A stretch of 62,678 bases of DNA from Prevotella sp. Lineage in GTDB: Bacteria > Bacteroidota > Bacteroidia > Bacteroidales > Bacteroidaceae. A model generated the notes under the pieces. That model was not told the origin of the DNA and made no database searches. It saw only the letters and a list, made by a program, of their open reading frames with translations. This document shows, one piece after another, positions 35,803 to 43,706 of this stretch. The DNA lies in assembly GCA_016291085.1 (NCBI GenBank), contig JAEEVW010000019.1:1-62678 (forward strand), given 5' to 3'. How positions within the stretch are numbered: position 1 is the stretch's first letter; each line of letters opens with the position of its first letter. The position numbers and the translations under genes are program-made.

Positions 35803-36852
35803 TTACTTTTGGATTTTATCTTTCATGGTAGGGGAGTACCATACTTTGTTCTCGCCGTTGTCGTCGTAGATGAGATAAGCCATCAGTTCTGGATGTTTTT
35901 CCAAAAGCTTGCGGGTCTTGTCGAGTCCCATTACCATAAAGGACGTGGCATAGGCGTCAGCCCGTGCGCATTGGTCTGCTAATACGGTGGCCGACAGGAT
36001 GTTGTGCTGTACAGGGCGTCCCGTCTTGGGATCAATGGTGTGGGCATATTTCTTGCCTCCTTTATAATAGAAGTTACGGTAATTACCGCTGGTGGCCATA
36101 CACTTATCCGTTACGTTCAGCACAGTTTGCAGTTCAGTACCGTCCAATGTTCCTTCGTCGGTGGGTTTGGTAACGCCAATCTTCCAGGGAACCCGTTTCT
36201 CGCTGATGCCACGGGTGGCTATTTCGCCACCAATCTCGACCATATAGTTCTTGACGCCTTTTTTCTCAAGTAGCTGCGCTACGGCATCCACACCATATCC
36301 CTTGGCAATGGCTGAGCAGTCGAGCATGATGCGAGGGTCACGTTTGCTGATGCCTCGTCCACCGTGTTCAGTGGAGTATGAGATTTTCTTGTAGCCTACG
36401 AACTGAAGCATACTGTCCACCTGTTCCTTTGAGGGCATATCACCACTCTTGAACCCGAATCCCCAGGCATTGACCAATGGTGCAATGGTGATGTCGAAAG
36501 CTCCTTGAGTGTCTTCTGCAATCTCCATAGCCAAGTTGTATACCTCGAGGAACATGTCACCCTCCGTGGACTTAGGGATGGTGTAATGCTCGTCTAGGTT
36601 GATATGCGATATGACACTCTTCTCGTTAAACATCGATAGTGCTCTGTCCACCTCGTTCATCTTTTCTACCAATTCCTTTTGCAGGTCCTCGTCATATTGA
36701 TAGGTGATGTTATAGATGGTGCCAAAGATAGGCCCCGAACATTTCCGGTAGGGCATGTTTTGCTGTTGGCGGATGATGAGGATGGTGCCTATAATAAGAA
36801 GTATAAGAAAAGGCACCTGCCACATGAGGCGTTTTTTGCGGTTATCTGTCAT
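35803..36852 (-). CDS. apbE: FAD:protein FMN transferase
   Basis: This 349-residue ApbE protein covalently attaches FMN to threonines of partners such as NqrB/NqrC or RnfG. It has an N-terminal membrane anchor (residues ~9-26), GTIYNITYQ, an FDITIAPLVNAWGFG stretch, MVEIGGEIATRG for FAD binding, and HTIDPKTGRPV. The late ADAYATSFMVMG provides the metal site. It is periplasmic. It leads an operon with the Crp-type regulator and a lipoprotein. Confidence 0.93.
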   Translation of the reverse strand: MTDNRKKRLMWQVPFLILLIIGTILIIRQQQNMPYRKCSGPIFGTIYNITYQYDEDLQKELVEKMNEVDRALSMFNEKSVISHINLDEHYTIPKSTEGDMFLEVYNLAMEIAEDTQGAFDITIAPLVNAWGFGFKSGDMPSKEQVDSMLQFVGYKKISYSTEHGGRGISKRDPRIMLDCSAIAKGYGVDAVAQLLEKKGVKNYMVEIGGEIATRGISEKRVPWKIGVTKPTDEGTLDGTELQTVLNVTDKCMATSGNYRNFYYKGGKKYAHTIDPKTGRPVQHNILSATVLADQCARADAYATSFMVMGLDKTRKLLEKHPELMAYLIYDDNGENKVWYSPTMKDKIQK

Positions 36853-36899
36853 AGTTTTGGTTTTTTTCGTATATTCCTTTACTAGTATATCTAGTTCTG

Positions 36900-37592
36900 C
36901 TAGATGTCAATGATTACGTTAAAGTTTGCTGCCAGATTATCGCTGTCGTTCGTACCAAAACCAGGAACATACCACGTGGTGCCTAAGTCACCGTCATTAT
37001 GAGCGATACGGCGCTTGTAGCGTACATTCCAGCCAAGGTGCAAGGGACCGAAGACCTTGGCGTCAATGCCGAAAACAATCTCTGCCCAATGCATGGAACA
37101 CCCCATACCCTCAACACCGAAACCAGCCATCGACTGCCATACAGGGTCGGGCAGGTTCTCACGGATAATATCCACCTTGTAACTGGTAAAGGCATAGCGG
37201 AATCCGGCGAACATACGGTTGGACTGATGCTTTTTCTTCAATAGGTTCCAGTCCATGCCAATACGGAAATAGGGTGCAGTGGTCTTGTATGTGATGCCTG
37301 TTACCTCATCGTTCTCGTGGTTGGCCTTGCCAAGGCCTAATTCAAAGATGGGGAACCACTGGTCGTGCAGATTGATGCGGAGGGCTCCTTCGTATTCACC
37401 ATGATCGCTCAACAGTCTCATGGCCGGTCCTACCAGATCGAACGACACGGAGAAACCGCGGAAGAAGGGGATAGAGTCCTTCTCCATGCGAAACATCTTC
37501 ATCTGTGCCTGGGCCGTGGATACGGTGAACAGCAACAGCAGACTAACGCTGATCCTTAAGATAAAGGTGGAAATGTGTAGTCTTTGCGTCAT
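36900..37592 (-). CDS. DUF6048-type outer membrane beta-barrel-like protein
   Basis: This 230-residue protein has a signal peptide (SLLLLFTVSTAQA, residues ~15-30) and alternating beta strands with aromatic girdle residues (FRIGMDWNLL, RMFAGFRYAFTSYKV, LGWNVRYKRR). It probably forms a small beta barrel in the outer membrane. It matches the uncharacterised Bacteroidota family DUF6048 and overlaps the DUF6452 gene by 50 bp. That pairing is recurrent in the phylum, as far as I recall. Confidence 0.78.
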   Translation of the reverse strand: MTQRLHISTFILRISVSLLLLFTVSTAQAQMKMFRMEKDSIPFFRGFSVSFDLVGPAMRLLSDHGEYEGALRINLHDQWFPIFELGLGKANHENDEVTGITYKTTAPYFRIGMDWNLLKKKHQSNRMFAGFRYAFTSYKVDIIRENLPDPVWQSMAGFGVEGMGCSMHWAEIVFGIDAKVFGPLHLGWNVRYKRRIAHNDGDLGTTWYVPGFGTNDSDNLAANFNVIIDI

Positions 37593-38064
37593 AGTTCACA
37601 TGAGGATTGTTAATAACGATAGAGTCGATGACATGATGGGTGGTAGCCACCGAGGTGATTTCGTGGAAATAGGCTACCTGACAGTCTACCGACTCGAAAT
37701 GGGGTATGTTTTCTTTTTTGATGCGTACCGTATCGATATAGGAGCCCCCCTTACTGCTCCTTAACAGCATATACAGCACATCTTCGGGCTGGGTGTAGCT
37801 GATGGGTAGCTGGAAGGCAGAGGCTGACGAGCCAAAGAAGCAATTCAGCTCAAGATTGCCATTGATTTGTTTGCTAATCACCGTGTCGGTGCCGTCGGCC
37901 CGCTGAGTCCAAACCCACATGGTGTCCTTGTTTAGCGTGTCGGACTTGCCGGTAGACTTCTTCAGCTCATAGCTGGTGTATACCAGGTTCTGCACAGGGC
38001 AGTCGATGCTGGTACAAGCCGAGATGGCCACAATGAGCAAGATGACAATGATTATTTTCCGCAT
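37543..38064 (-). CDS. DUF6452-type lipoprotein
   Basis: This 173-residue protein has a lipoprotein signal (IIIVILLIVAISAC) and a beta-rich body (NLVYTSYELKKSTGKSDTL, LPISYTQPEDVLYMLL), matching DUF6452. Function is unknown. It overlaps both neighbours, the glycosyltransferase by 13 bp upstream and the DUF6048 gene by 50 bp downstream, so these genes are translated together. Confidence 0.75.
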   Translation of the reverse strand: MRKIIIVILLIVAISACTSIDCPVQNLVYTSYELKKSTGKSDTLNKDTMWVWTQRADGTDTVISKQINGNLELNCFFGSSASAFQLPISYTQPEDVLYMLLRSSKGGSYIDTVRIKKENIPHFESVDCQVAYFHEITSVATTHHVIDSIVINNPHVNYDAKTTHFHLYLKDQR

Positions 38065-39017
38065 CTGATATTGTCTTCTATCTGGTATTCGTTACGTCCG
38101 GCACTGTTGCGACTGATGAGGTCGCCCAGGAATCCGGCAAGGAACAGTTGCGTACCAATCATCATCATGGTCAATGCAATGTAGAAGAACGGTGAATTAG
38201 TCACCAGTCGCATGGGAATGCCCTGATACAAGGCCCATGCTTTCTCAGCTCCGAGGAATAGGGCAGAGAAGAAACCGATGATAAACACGATGGTACCCAG
38301 GAATCCGAAGACATGCATGGGCTTCTTGCCAAACGTGCCCAGGAACCATAGCGTCATCAGGTCCAGATAGCCGTTTACGAAGCGGTTCCATCCCATGAAC
38401 TTCGATTTGCCGTACTGGCGCTTTTGGTGGTGCACCACCTTCTCGCCAATCTTGTCGAAACCGGCATTCTTGGCCAGATAAGGAATGAAACGGTGCATTT
38501 CGCCAAACACCTCGATATTCTTTACCACTTCGCGACGGTAGGCCTTCAGACCACAGTTGAAGTCGTGCAGGTTCTTGATGCCGCTAACCTTGCGGGCCGT
38601 AGCGTTGAACAGCTTCGTGGGGATGGTCTTCGACAGCGGGTCGTGGCGCTTCTGCTTGTAACCGCTCACCAGGTCGTACTTCTGTTCCATAATCATCTTG
38701 TACAACTCGGGAATCTCGTCCGGCGAGTCCTGAAGGTCGGCGTCCATCGTGATAACCACGTCGCCCTGAGCCTCCTTGAAACCACAGTACAAGGCGGGGC
38801 TCTTACCATAGTTGCGGCGGAACTTGATGCCCTTCACGTGTTCCGAACGGGTTGCCAACTCGGTAATGACATCCCAAGAATGGTCGGTAGAACCATCGTT
38901 GACGAAGATAACCTCGAACGAGAAATTGTTCGCCGACATTACGCGCTCTATCCAGTCGTAGAGCTCGGGCAGCGATTCGTCCTCATTATATAAAGGTATA
39001 ACAACAGATATATCCAT
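38052..39017 (-). CDS. Family 2 glycosyltransferase, polyprenyl-phosphate sugar synthase-like
   Basis: This 321-residue GT2 enzyme has SVVIPLYNEDESLPEL, the metal-binding MDADLQDSP and SGYKQKRHDP. Two C-terminal membrane helices follow (FGFLGTIVFIIGFFSALFLG and YIALTMMMIGTQLFLAGFLG). It resembles DPM1/ArnC proteins, which load a sugar onto undecaprenyl phosphate for use at the periplasmic face. That lipid-linked sugar could serve a GT-C enzyme such as the DUF2723 protein, but this is speculative. It lies 10 bp after the DUF4199 gene. Confidence 0.9.
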   Translation of the reverse strand: MDISVVIPLYNEDESLPELYDWIERVMSANNFSFEVIFVNDGSTDHSWDVITELATRSEHVKGIKFRRNYGKSPALYCGFKEAQGDVVITMDADLQDSPDEIPELYKMIMEQKYDLVSGYKQKRHDPLSKTIPTKLFNATARKVSGIKNLHDFNCGLKAYRREVVKNIEVFGEMHRFIPYLAKNAGFDKIGEKVVHHQKRQYGKSKFMGWNRFVNGYLDLMTLWFLGTFGKKPMHVFGFLGTIVFIIGFFSALFLGAEKAWALYQGIPMRLVTNSPFFYIALTMMMIGTQLFLAGFLGDLISRNSAGRNEYQIEDNIRCGK

Positions 39018-39027
39018 AATATGTTTT

Positions 39028-39573
39028 TTACTTTTTTACCTTTTTACTTTTGACCCTTTGTATGACTGCGGCAATGGGTAGTCCCAGGAAGAAGCCAGTC
39101 ATGATGTTGAACGTCAGCATATTCAGGGCATAGTCTATCGGACGCATGTTTTGCAGTTCCTTCAGCCCCTCGTTCATCTGTTCTTTCATTCCGGCAGCCT
39201 GAATGGCCAGACGGCCTTCTTCCGTACTCATCATCTCCGTCAGTTTCATATACAAGTACCCCTTGTCGATAAAGGCGAAGTAGATGTACAACGCAGCTGC
39301 CAGCAGTAGTCCGGCATAGAAAAACACCAGCACCAGATAGGCATAGCCGCGTTTGAAACTGATCACACCTTCACGGGCGTAGTCGCGAAAATGACGCAGT
39401 CGACTGGCAGCAAAGAATGGCGAGGCTACGATGAGTATCAGCGATAACAATCCCAGCAAGGGGTTAGTCATGCCTTGTACGTAGCATACCAGTGCACCAA
39501 TCCATAGCAATGAGAGTAGTGCTCCGTCCTGTCGTGCAAAAGCCTTCAGTTGTTTATATTCCTCTGGTGTCAT
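39028..39573 (-). CDS. DUF4199 membrane protein
   Basis: This 181-residue protein has four membrane helices (LLSLLWIGALVCYVQG, LGLLSLILIVASPFFA, LVLVFFYAGLLLAAALYIYF, and a last one near the C-terminus). A soluble helical hairpin (MMSTEEGRLAIQAAGMKEQM) sits between helices 3 and 4. This layout is that of DUF4199, a Bacteroidota family of unknown function commonly next to this GT2 gene. It heads the four-gene minus-strand operon. Confidence 0.82.
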   Translation of the reverse strand: MTPEEYKQLKAFARQDGALLSLLWIGALVCYVQGMTNPLLGLLSLILIVASPFFAASRLRHFRDYAREGVISFKRGYAYLVLVFFYAGLLLAAALYIYFAFIDKGYLYMKLTEMMSTEEGRLAIQAAGMKEQMNEGLKELQNMRPIDYALNMLTFNIMTGFFLGLPIAAVIQRVKSKKVKK

Positions 39574-39667
39574 AATCGGGTGACAAGGTCGCGATTAAGC
39601 GAGTGCAGAGCCAAGCTTGCTTGAGCTATGCCGAGCGTGAGCGAACTCGCAGGCGACAAAGTCGGCT

Positions 39668-39676
39668 GCAAAGTTA
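39668..39676 (-). promoter_or_regulatory. -7 element for the DUF4199 operon
   Basis: On the minus strand this reads TAACTTTGC. It is 95 bp upstream of the DUF4199 start and back to back with the SRP RNA promoter. Confidence 0.65.
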
Positions 39677-39739
39677 CGAAGAAAAGAGCGAAAAGCAAAA
39701 TTTTTTGCAGAAACATTTGCGAGTTCTCAAAAAAAGTAT

Positions 39740-39748
39740 TACCTTTGC
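39740..39748 (+). promoter_or_regulatory. Promoter of the SRP RNA-tRNA unit
   Basis: TACCTTTGC is preceded by TTTG at 39716-39719, 20 bp upstream, matching the -33/-7 spacing of Bacteroidota promoters. Transcription would start near 39756, about 12 nt before the SRP RNA stem. Confidence 0.78.
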
Positions 39749-39767
39749 ACCCGCTTTTGAAGAAAAC

Positions 39768-39861
39768 GGGCAGTCCTGTACGGCCAGCTCCCTCGGAATC
39801 CCCCAGGATGGGAACATAGCAAGGGTACTTGGTTGTAGCGGCGCGATGCAGATAGCTGCCC
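39768..39861 (+). ncRNA. ffs: Bacterial small signal recognition particle RNA (4.5S-type)
   Basis: The 94-nt region folds as a long hairpin closed by GGGCAG (39768-39773) and CTGCCC (39856-39861). Its tip reads CCCAGGATGGGAACATAGCA. That gives a GGAA tetraloop on a short ATG/CAT stem, flanked by the symmetric internal loop CAGG/AGCA that binds Ffh. The same CAGG...GGAA...AGCA pattern is the hallmark of domain IV in E. coli 4.5S RNA. It pairs Ffh and FtsY for co-translational membrane targeting. It lies 4 nt before tRNA-Thr, so both probably come from one transcript. Confidence 0.88.
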
Positions 39862-39865
39862 ACCC

Positions 39866-39939
39866 GCCTCTTTAGCTCAGTTGGCCAGAGCACGTGATTT
39901 GTAATCTCGGGGTCGTTGGTTCGAATCCGACAAGAGGCT
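39866..39939 (+). tRNA. tRNA-Thr (TGT anticodon)
   Basis: The 74-nt cloverleaf has acceptor arms GCCTCTT and AAGAGGC and a D-arm GCTC...GAGC. The anticodon stem-loop GATTTGTAATC carries TGT, and the T-arm contains GTTCGAATC. CCA is not encoded. It is read by the SRP RNA promoter and followed by a terminator. Confidence 0.95.
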
Positions 39940-39947
39940 CGAAGAAT

Positions 39948-39973
39948 CGGCAACGTAGGGTTGCCGTTTTTTT
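39948..39973 (+). terminator. Terminator after tRNA-Thr
   Basis: CGGCAAC and GTTGCCG form a 7-bp stem with a 5-nt loop, followed by seven T residues. Confidence 0.9.
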
Positions 39974-39994
39974 ATATCTGAATAAAAGGATGGA

Positions 39995-40038
39995 AGGTGC
40001 CGGATAAAAGGTTGCGAGGTGCCGGATAAAAGGTGGTA
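39995..40038. repeat. Tandem array, 2 x 22 bp
   Basis: Two 22-bp units starting AGGTGCCGGATAAAAGGT lie between the tRNA terminator and the EF-G paralogue; the last few bases differ. Confidence 0.8.
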
Positions 40039-40055
40039 AGGCGGTTTGTAAAGTT

Positions 40056-40139
40056 AAACCTGCGTCGATGGATGATAAACCTGCGTCGATGGATGATAAA
40101 ACTGCGTCAATGGATGATAAAACTGCGACAATGATTTTA
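40056..40139. repeat. Tandem array, about 4 x 21 bp
   Basis: Units starting AAACCTGCGTCGATGGATGA repeat every 21 bp. Copies one and two are identical, copy three has two changes and copy four is degenerate. The sequence is unrelated to the 22-bp array just before it. Confidence 0.85.
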
Positions 40140-40161
40140 GTTTTTCAGGGGGAAACCATAT

Positions 40162-40196
40162 AAAAGGAGGTCTGAGCGCTGGGCTCGGACCTCCTT
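40162..40196 (-). terminator. Terminator after the EF-G paralogue
   Basis: AAAGGAGGTCTGAGC and GGCTCGGACCTCCTTT form a stem of about 15 bp with a short loop. On the minus strand it is followed by TTTTATATGG. It lies 30 bp after the stop codon. Confidence 0.75.
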
Positions 40197-40225
40197 TGTG
40201 AATTCGTATTGAGTGAAGTAGGGGA

Positions 40226-42385
40226 TTAATCCTCTTCCTTCATCTCCTCCTCGTGCTGCTTGATCAGAGCCTGCTGGATATCGTTCGGCACGAGCTCGTA
40301 AGAGCTGAACGATGTAGTGAACGATGCACGGCCACCCGTCAGAGAGGAGAGGGCGATAGAATAGCTGGACAGCTCCTTCAAAGGAATCTTGGCAGAGAGC
40401 TTCTGATAACCAGCCTCGCTGTCCATACCCATAATGATGGCGCGGCGACCCTGCAGGTCACTCATTACGTCACCCATGTAGTCAGCAGGAACGAGCACTT
40501 CGAGGTCGTAGATAGGCTCGAGCACCTTAGGACCGGCCTCCTTGAAGGCTGCGCTGAAGGCGTTACGGGCTGCCAGCATGAACGAAAGTTCGTTAGAGTC
40601 AACGGGGTGCATCTTACCATCATATACAATCACGCGAACGTCGCGGGCATAAGAACCAGTCAACGGGCCCTGCTCCATGCGCTCCATCACACCCTTCAGG
40701 ATAGCGGGCATGAAACGCATATCGATAGCACCACCGACAACTGAGTTGATGAAGACGAGCTTGCCGCCCCATTCCAGATCCTTCTCTTCCTTCGACTTGA
40801 TGTTCATCTTGAACTCCTGACCATTGATGGTGAACGAAGTAGGATCGGGCATACCATCAGTGTAAGGCTCGACAATCAGGTGTACCTCACCGAACTGTCC
40901 GGCACCACCCGACTGCTTCTTGTGACGATAGTCGGCACGGGCCATCTTGGTGATGGTCTCACGATAAGGAATCTTGGGCTCAACGTACTCAATCTGAATC
41001 TTCTCGTTGTTCTCCATACGCCACTTCAAGGTACGCAGGTGGAACTCACCCTGACCATGAACGATAATCTGGCGCAACTCCTTAGACTGCTCGACAACCC
41101 ATGTGGGGTCTTCCTGGCGCATCTTCTGCAAAGCAGCCATCATCTTCTCGGTCTCAGCCTCGTTGACAGCCTTGATGGCACGAGAGAACTTCGAATTAGG
41201 ATATTTGATGAAGTCGAACTTGTTTTCGGTATCTTTGCCATTCAGCGTGTTGCCAGTCTTCACGTCCTTCAGCTTCACGGTACAGCCGATATCACCTGCA
41301 CGCAGCTCGTCGACCTGGATACGGTTGGCACCAGCGCAAGCATACAGCGTACCGATGCGCTCCTTAGAACCGCGGTCAGCGTTGGTCAGGTCGTCACCGC
41401 TCTTCACGATACCGCTCATCACTTTGAAGTACTGAACCTCACCGATGTGGGGCTCAACACCAGTCTTGAAGAAATAGAGTGATGTGGGAGCGCTGGCATC
41501 AGCAGGAACCTCCTTGCCGGCAGCATTCTTGATGACAGGCATTTCGCTGACGAAGGGAACCACGTTGCCGAGGAATTCCATCAGACGGCGAACGCCCATG
41601 TCACGACCAGCGCAAACGCAGAATACGGGGAAGATGCTGCGTGTTACCAGACCCTTGCGGATACCCTCGCGCATCTCGTCCTCGCTGAGGTCCTCGTTCT
41701 CGAAGAACTTCTCCATCAGCGTGTCGTCACCAGCGGCAGCAGCCTCAACAAGAGCAGCCTTCCATTCCTTAGCCTTCTCCAACTGATCAGCAGGAATATC
41801 CTCGATGATGGGAGCACCACCCTCAGGCTTCCAAGAGTACTTCTTCATCAGCAGTACGTCAATAACGCTGTTGAAACCGGCACCAGTAGCAATAGGATAC
41901 TGCACGGGAACGCAGTTGGGACCATAGACTTCCTTCAGCTGGTTCAGGATAGCATCAAAGTCGCAGTTGTCACGATCCAGCTGGTTTACCAGGAAGATGA
42001 CGGGCTTCTTCAGTTTCTCCGTGTTGCGGAAAGCATTCATCGTGCCCACCTCAGGACCATACTGGCCATTGATGAGGATAACAGCCTGGTCGGTGACGTT
42101 CATAGCGGTGATAGAACCACCCACGAAGTCGTCAGAACCCGGACAGTCGATGATGTTCAGCTTCTTGTTGTTCCACTCCACATGGAAAACAGTTGAGAAC
42201 ACCGAGTAGCCATATTCCTGCTCAACAGGGAAGTAGTCGCTCATGGTGTTCTTACCCTCTACTGTACCGCGGCGCTTGATGATGCCAGCTTCGTAGACCA
42301 TTGACTCGGCAAGAGTAGTCTTGCCGCTACCCGCACTGCCAATGAGTGCGATGTTTTTGATTTCGTTAGTTTGATAAACTTTCAT
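40226..42385 (-). CDS. EF-G paralogue (EF-G2-like), probably GTPase-deficient
   Basis: This 719-residue protein has the full EF-G domain order: G domain, domain II, and domains III-V ending SYSIALSSLTGGRASFTTSFSSYELVP. The P-loop GSAGSGKTT (16-24) is intact. The switch II motif reads DCPGSDDF (80-87) where translocating EF-G has DTPGHVDF, so Ser84 replaces the catalytic His. Switch I lacks the usual RGITI segment (here YGYSVF), and the G4 motif is NQLD instead of NKxD. A Bacteroides paralogue called EF-G2 has been reported to lack GTPase activity and to help gut fitness; this gene fits that group. The start at 42385 matches the family; upstream codons are not conserved. Confidence 0.9.
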   Translation of the reverse strand: MKVYQTNEIKNIALIGSAGSGKTTLAESMVYEAGIIKRRGTVEGKNTMSDYFPVEQEYGYSVFSTVFHVEWNNKKLNIIDCPGSDDFVGGSITAMNVTDQAVILINGQYGPEVGTMNAFRNTEKLKKPVIFLVNQLDRDNCDFDAILNQLKEVYGPNCVPVQYPIATGAGFNSVIDVLLMKKYSWKPEGGAPIIEDIPADQLEKAKEWKAALVEAAAAGDDTLMEKFFENEDLSEDEMREGIRKGLVTRSIFPVFCVCAGRDMGVRRLMEFLGNVVPFVSEMPVIKNAAGKEVPADASAPTSLYFFKTGVEPHIGEVQYFKVMSGIVKSGDDLTNADRGSKERIGTLYACAGANRIQVDELRAGDIGCTVKLKDVKTGNTLNGKDTENKFDFIKYPNSKFSRAIKAVNEAETEKMMAALQKMRQEDPTWVVEQSKELRQIIVHGQGEFHLRTLKWRMENNEKIQIEYVEPKIPYRETITKMARADYRHKKQSGGAGQFGEVHLIVEPYTDGMPDPTSFTINGQEFKMNIKSKEEKDLEWGGKLVFINSVVGGAIDMRFMPAILKGVMERMEQGPLTGSYARDVRVIVYDGKMHPVDSNELSFMLAARNAFSAAFKEAGPKVLEPIYDLEVLVPADYMGDVMSDLQGRRAIIMGMDSEAGYQKLSAKIPLKELSSYSIALSSLTGGRASFTTSFSSYELVPNDIQQALIKQHEEEMKEED

Positions 42386-42426
42386 ATTTACTATTATTTT
42401 TAGGTTTGATATTTCAAAAGCGAAGC

Positions 42427-42434
42427 CAAAAGTA
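42427..42434 (-). promoter_or_regulatory. -7 element for the EF-G paralogue
   Basis: On the minus strand this reads TACTTTTG, 42 bp upstream of the start at 42385. It overlaps the non-conserved upstream reading frame and supports the chosen start. Confidence 0.65.
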
Positions 42435-42487
42435 CACATTTTCGCTTAAAAAACCAACGAAAGCTTGGAAATATTAAACTTTATTAG

Positions 42488-42495
42488 TAAATTCG
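42488..42495 (+). promoter_or_regulatory. Possible -7 element for hemW
   Basis: TAAATTCG is one base from TAnnTTTG and ends 8 bp before the ATG at 42504, again implying a near-leaderless mRNA. Confidence 0.45.
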
Positions 42496-42503
42496 CGACC
42501 GTT

Positions 42504-43661
42504 ATGGCTGGTTTGTATATACATATTCCGTTTTGTAAGAGTCGTTGCATCTATTGTGGGTTCTACTCCACAACGGACAGCAAATGGCGCCAAAATTACG
42601 TAGATGCCGTTTGCCGGGAAATGGAAATGCGCCCCTCGGCTGAGCCGATTAAGACCATCTATCTGGGGGGAGGAACACCCAGTCAGTTGACGGGTGAACA
42701 ATTGCAGCAAATCTTTATATATATTAATAAGGTGTATTCACTCCCCTCCATACAGGGAGGGGCTGGGGGAGGGCCTGAGATTACCATTGAGGTCAATCCG
42801 GATGATGTCAGTTTAGAGTATGTTGCGATTTTGTCGCAACTACCCATCAATCGTGTCTCGATGGGTGCCCAGACCTTCGACAACGACCGGCTTCGTTTTC
42901 TGCACCGTCGCCATACGGCCGAACAGGTGCCTCTGGCTGTTCAGCGACTACGTGATGTCGGCATCCGCAATATCAGTGTTGACCTGATGTATGGTTTTCC
43001 CAATGAGACCCTCGCAGACTGGCAACTTGATATTGATGCAGTCTTGTCATTAGACGTGGAGCACCTTTCCGCCTATTGTCTGATGATAGAGGAAGGAACC
43101 CCATTGGCGCGGATGTTACATAAAGGGAATGGTTCCCCAATATGCGACGAAGAGCTAGAACGGCAGATGTACGAAGTGCTGATAGACCGTCTGACTGCTG
43201 CTGGCTATGAGCACTACGAAATCAGCAATTTTGCCAAACCCGGTTTCCGTTCCCGCCATAACAGCAGCTATTGGAACGACACGCCCTATATTGGATTAGG
43301 TGCTGCAGCCCACTCCTATGCTGTTCTCGACGGTTTTGCCGACGAGCCCCATGCTGTCCGTTCTTGGAATATTGCCGACATCCGACAGTACATAGATGCG
43401 ATCCATCGTGGGGAAATACCCTGTGAACGGGAACTCATCGATGCTGACACCCATTACAACGACCGCATTACGGTGGCTCTGCGTACCAGCGATGGCCTTG
43501 ACCTTGATACGCTGTCGGATAAGTATCGCAACTACTGTCTGCGCGAAGCCCAACGCTTTATTACAGACGGGCTGTTACGCTGTGATGGTCACCGCCTTGT
43601 GTTGACTCGAAAGGGACTCTTCGTCAGCGACTATATCATGGGCTCATTGGTTTATGCCTGA
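42504..43661 (+). CDS. hemW: Radical SAM heme chaperone HemW
   Basis: This 385-residue protein, formerly called oxygen-independent coproporphyrinogen oxidase-like, delivers heme. The HemW-type start is AGLYIHIPFCKSRCIYCGF, with the radical SAM CxxxCxxC. IYLGGGTPSQL, NRVSMGAQTF and NPDD are also typical. The GGxHN-type C-terminal region (HNSSYWNDTPYIGLGAAAHS) is present. Residues ~80-92 (SLPSIQGGAGGGP) are unusual and come from an in-frame intergenic-type repeat at 42741-42773. I chose the start at 42504, since MAGLYIHIP is the family N-terminus. Confidence 0.93.
   Translation: MAGLYIHIPFCKSRCIYCGFYSTTDSKWRQNYVDAVCREMEMRPSAEPIKTIYLGGGTPSQLTGEQLQQIFIYINKVYSLPSIQGGAGGGPEITIEVNPDDVSLEYVAILSQLPINRVSMGAQTFDNDRLRFLHRRHTAEQVPLAVQRLRDVGIRNISVDLMYGFPNETLADWQLDIDAVLSLDVEHLSAYCLMIEEGTPLARMLHKGNGSPICDEELERQMYEVLIDRLTAAGYEHYEISNFAKPGFRSRHNSSYWNDTPYIGLGAAAHSYAVLDGFADEPHAVRSWNIADIRQYIDAIHRGEIPCERELIDADTHYNDRITVALRTSDGLDLDTLSDKYRNYCLREAQRFITDGLLRCDGHRLVLTRKGLFVSDYIMGSLVYA
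42741..42773 (+). repeat. G/C palindromic repeat inside hemW
   Basis: CCCCTCC and GGAGGGG form a palindrome followed by CTGGGGGAGGG. This type of sequence is familiar from intergenic repeats in Prevotella and Bacteroides genomes. Here it is read in frame. Confidence 0.65.
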
Positions 43662-43706
43662 TGACATTTGAACAATCTTTACGTCTTTTAATAAAGTAAT
43701 AGTAAT

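Noticed and set aside
39570..39953. 127-codon open frame on the minus strand across the SRP RNA and tRNA-Thr
   Set aside because: It runs antisense through two RNA genes and a promoter pair, and has no protein-like pattern.
39866..39973. tRNA-Thr as an integration site of a mobile element
   Set aside because: No integrase, no direct repeat of the tRNA 3' end and no foreign gene block follow. The next genes are an EF-G paralogue and hemW.
40056..40139. Possible CRISPR array
   Set aside because: The 21-bp units follow each other without spacers, and no cas genes are present. The same holds for the other tandem arrays.
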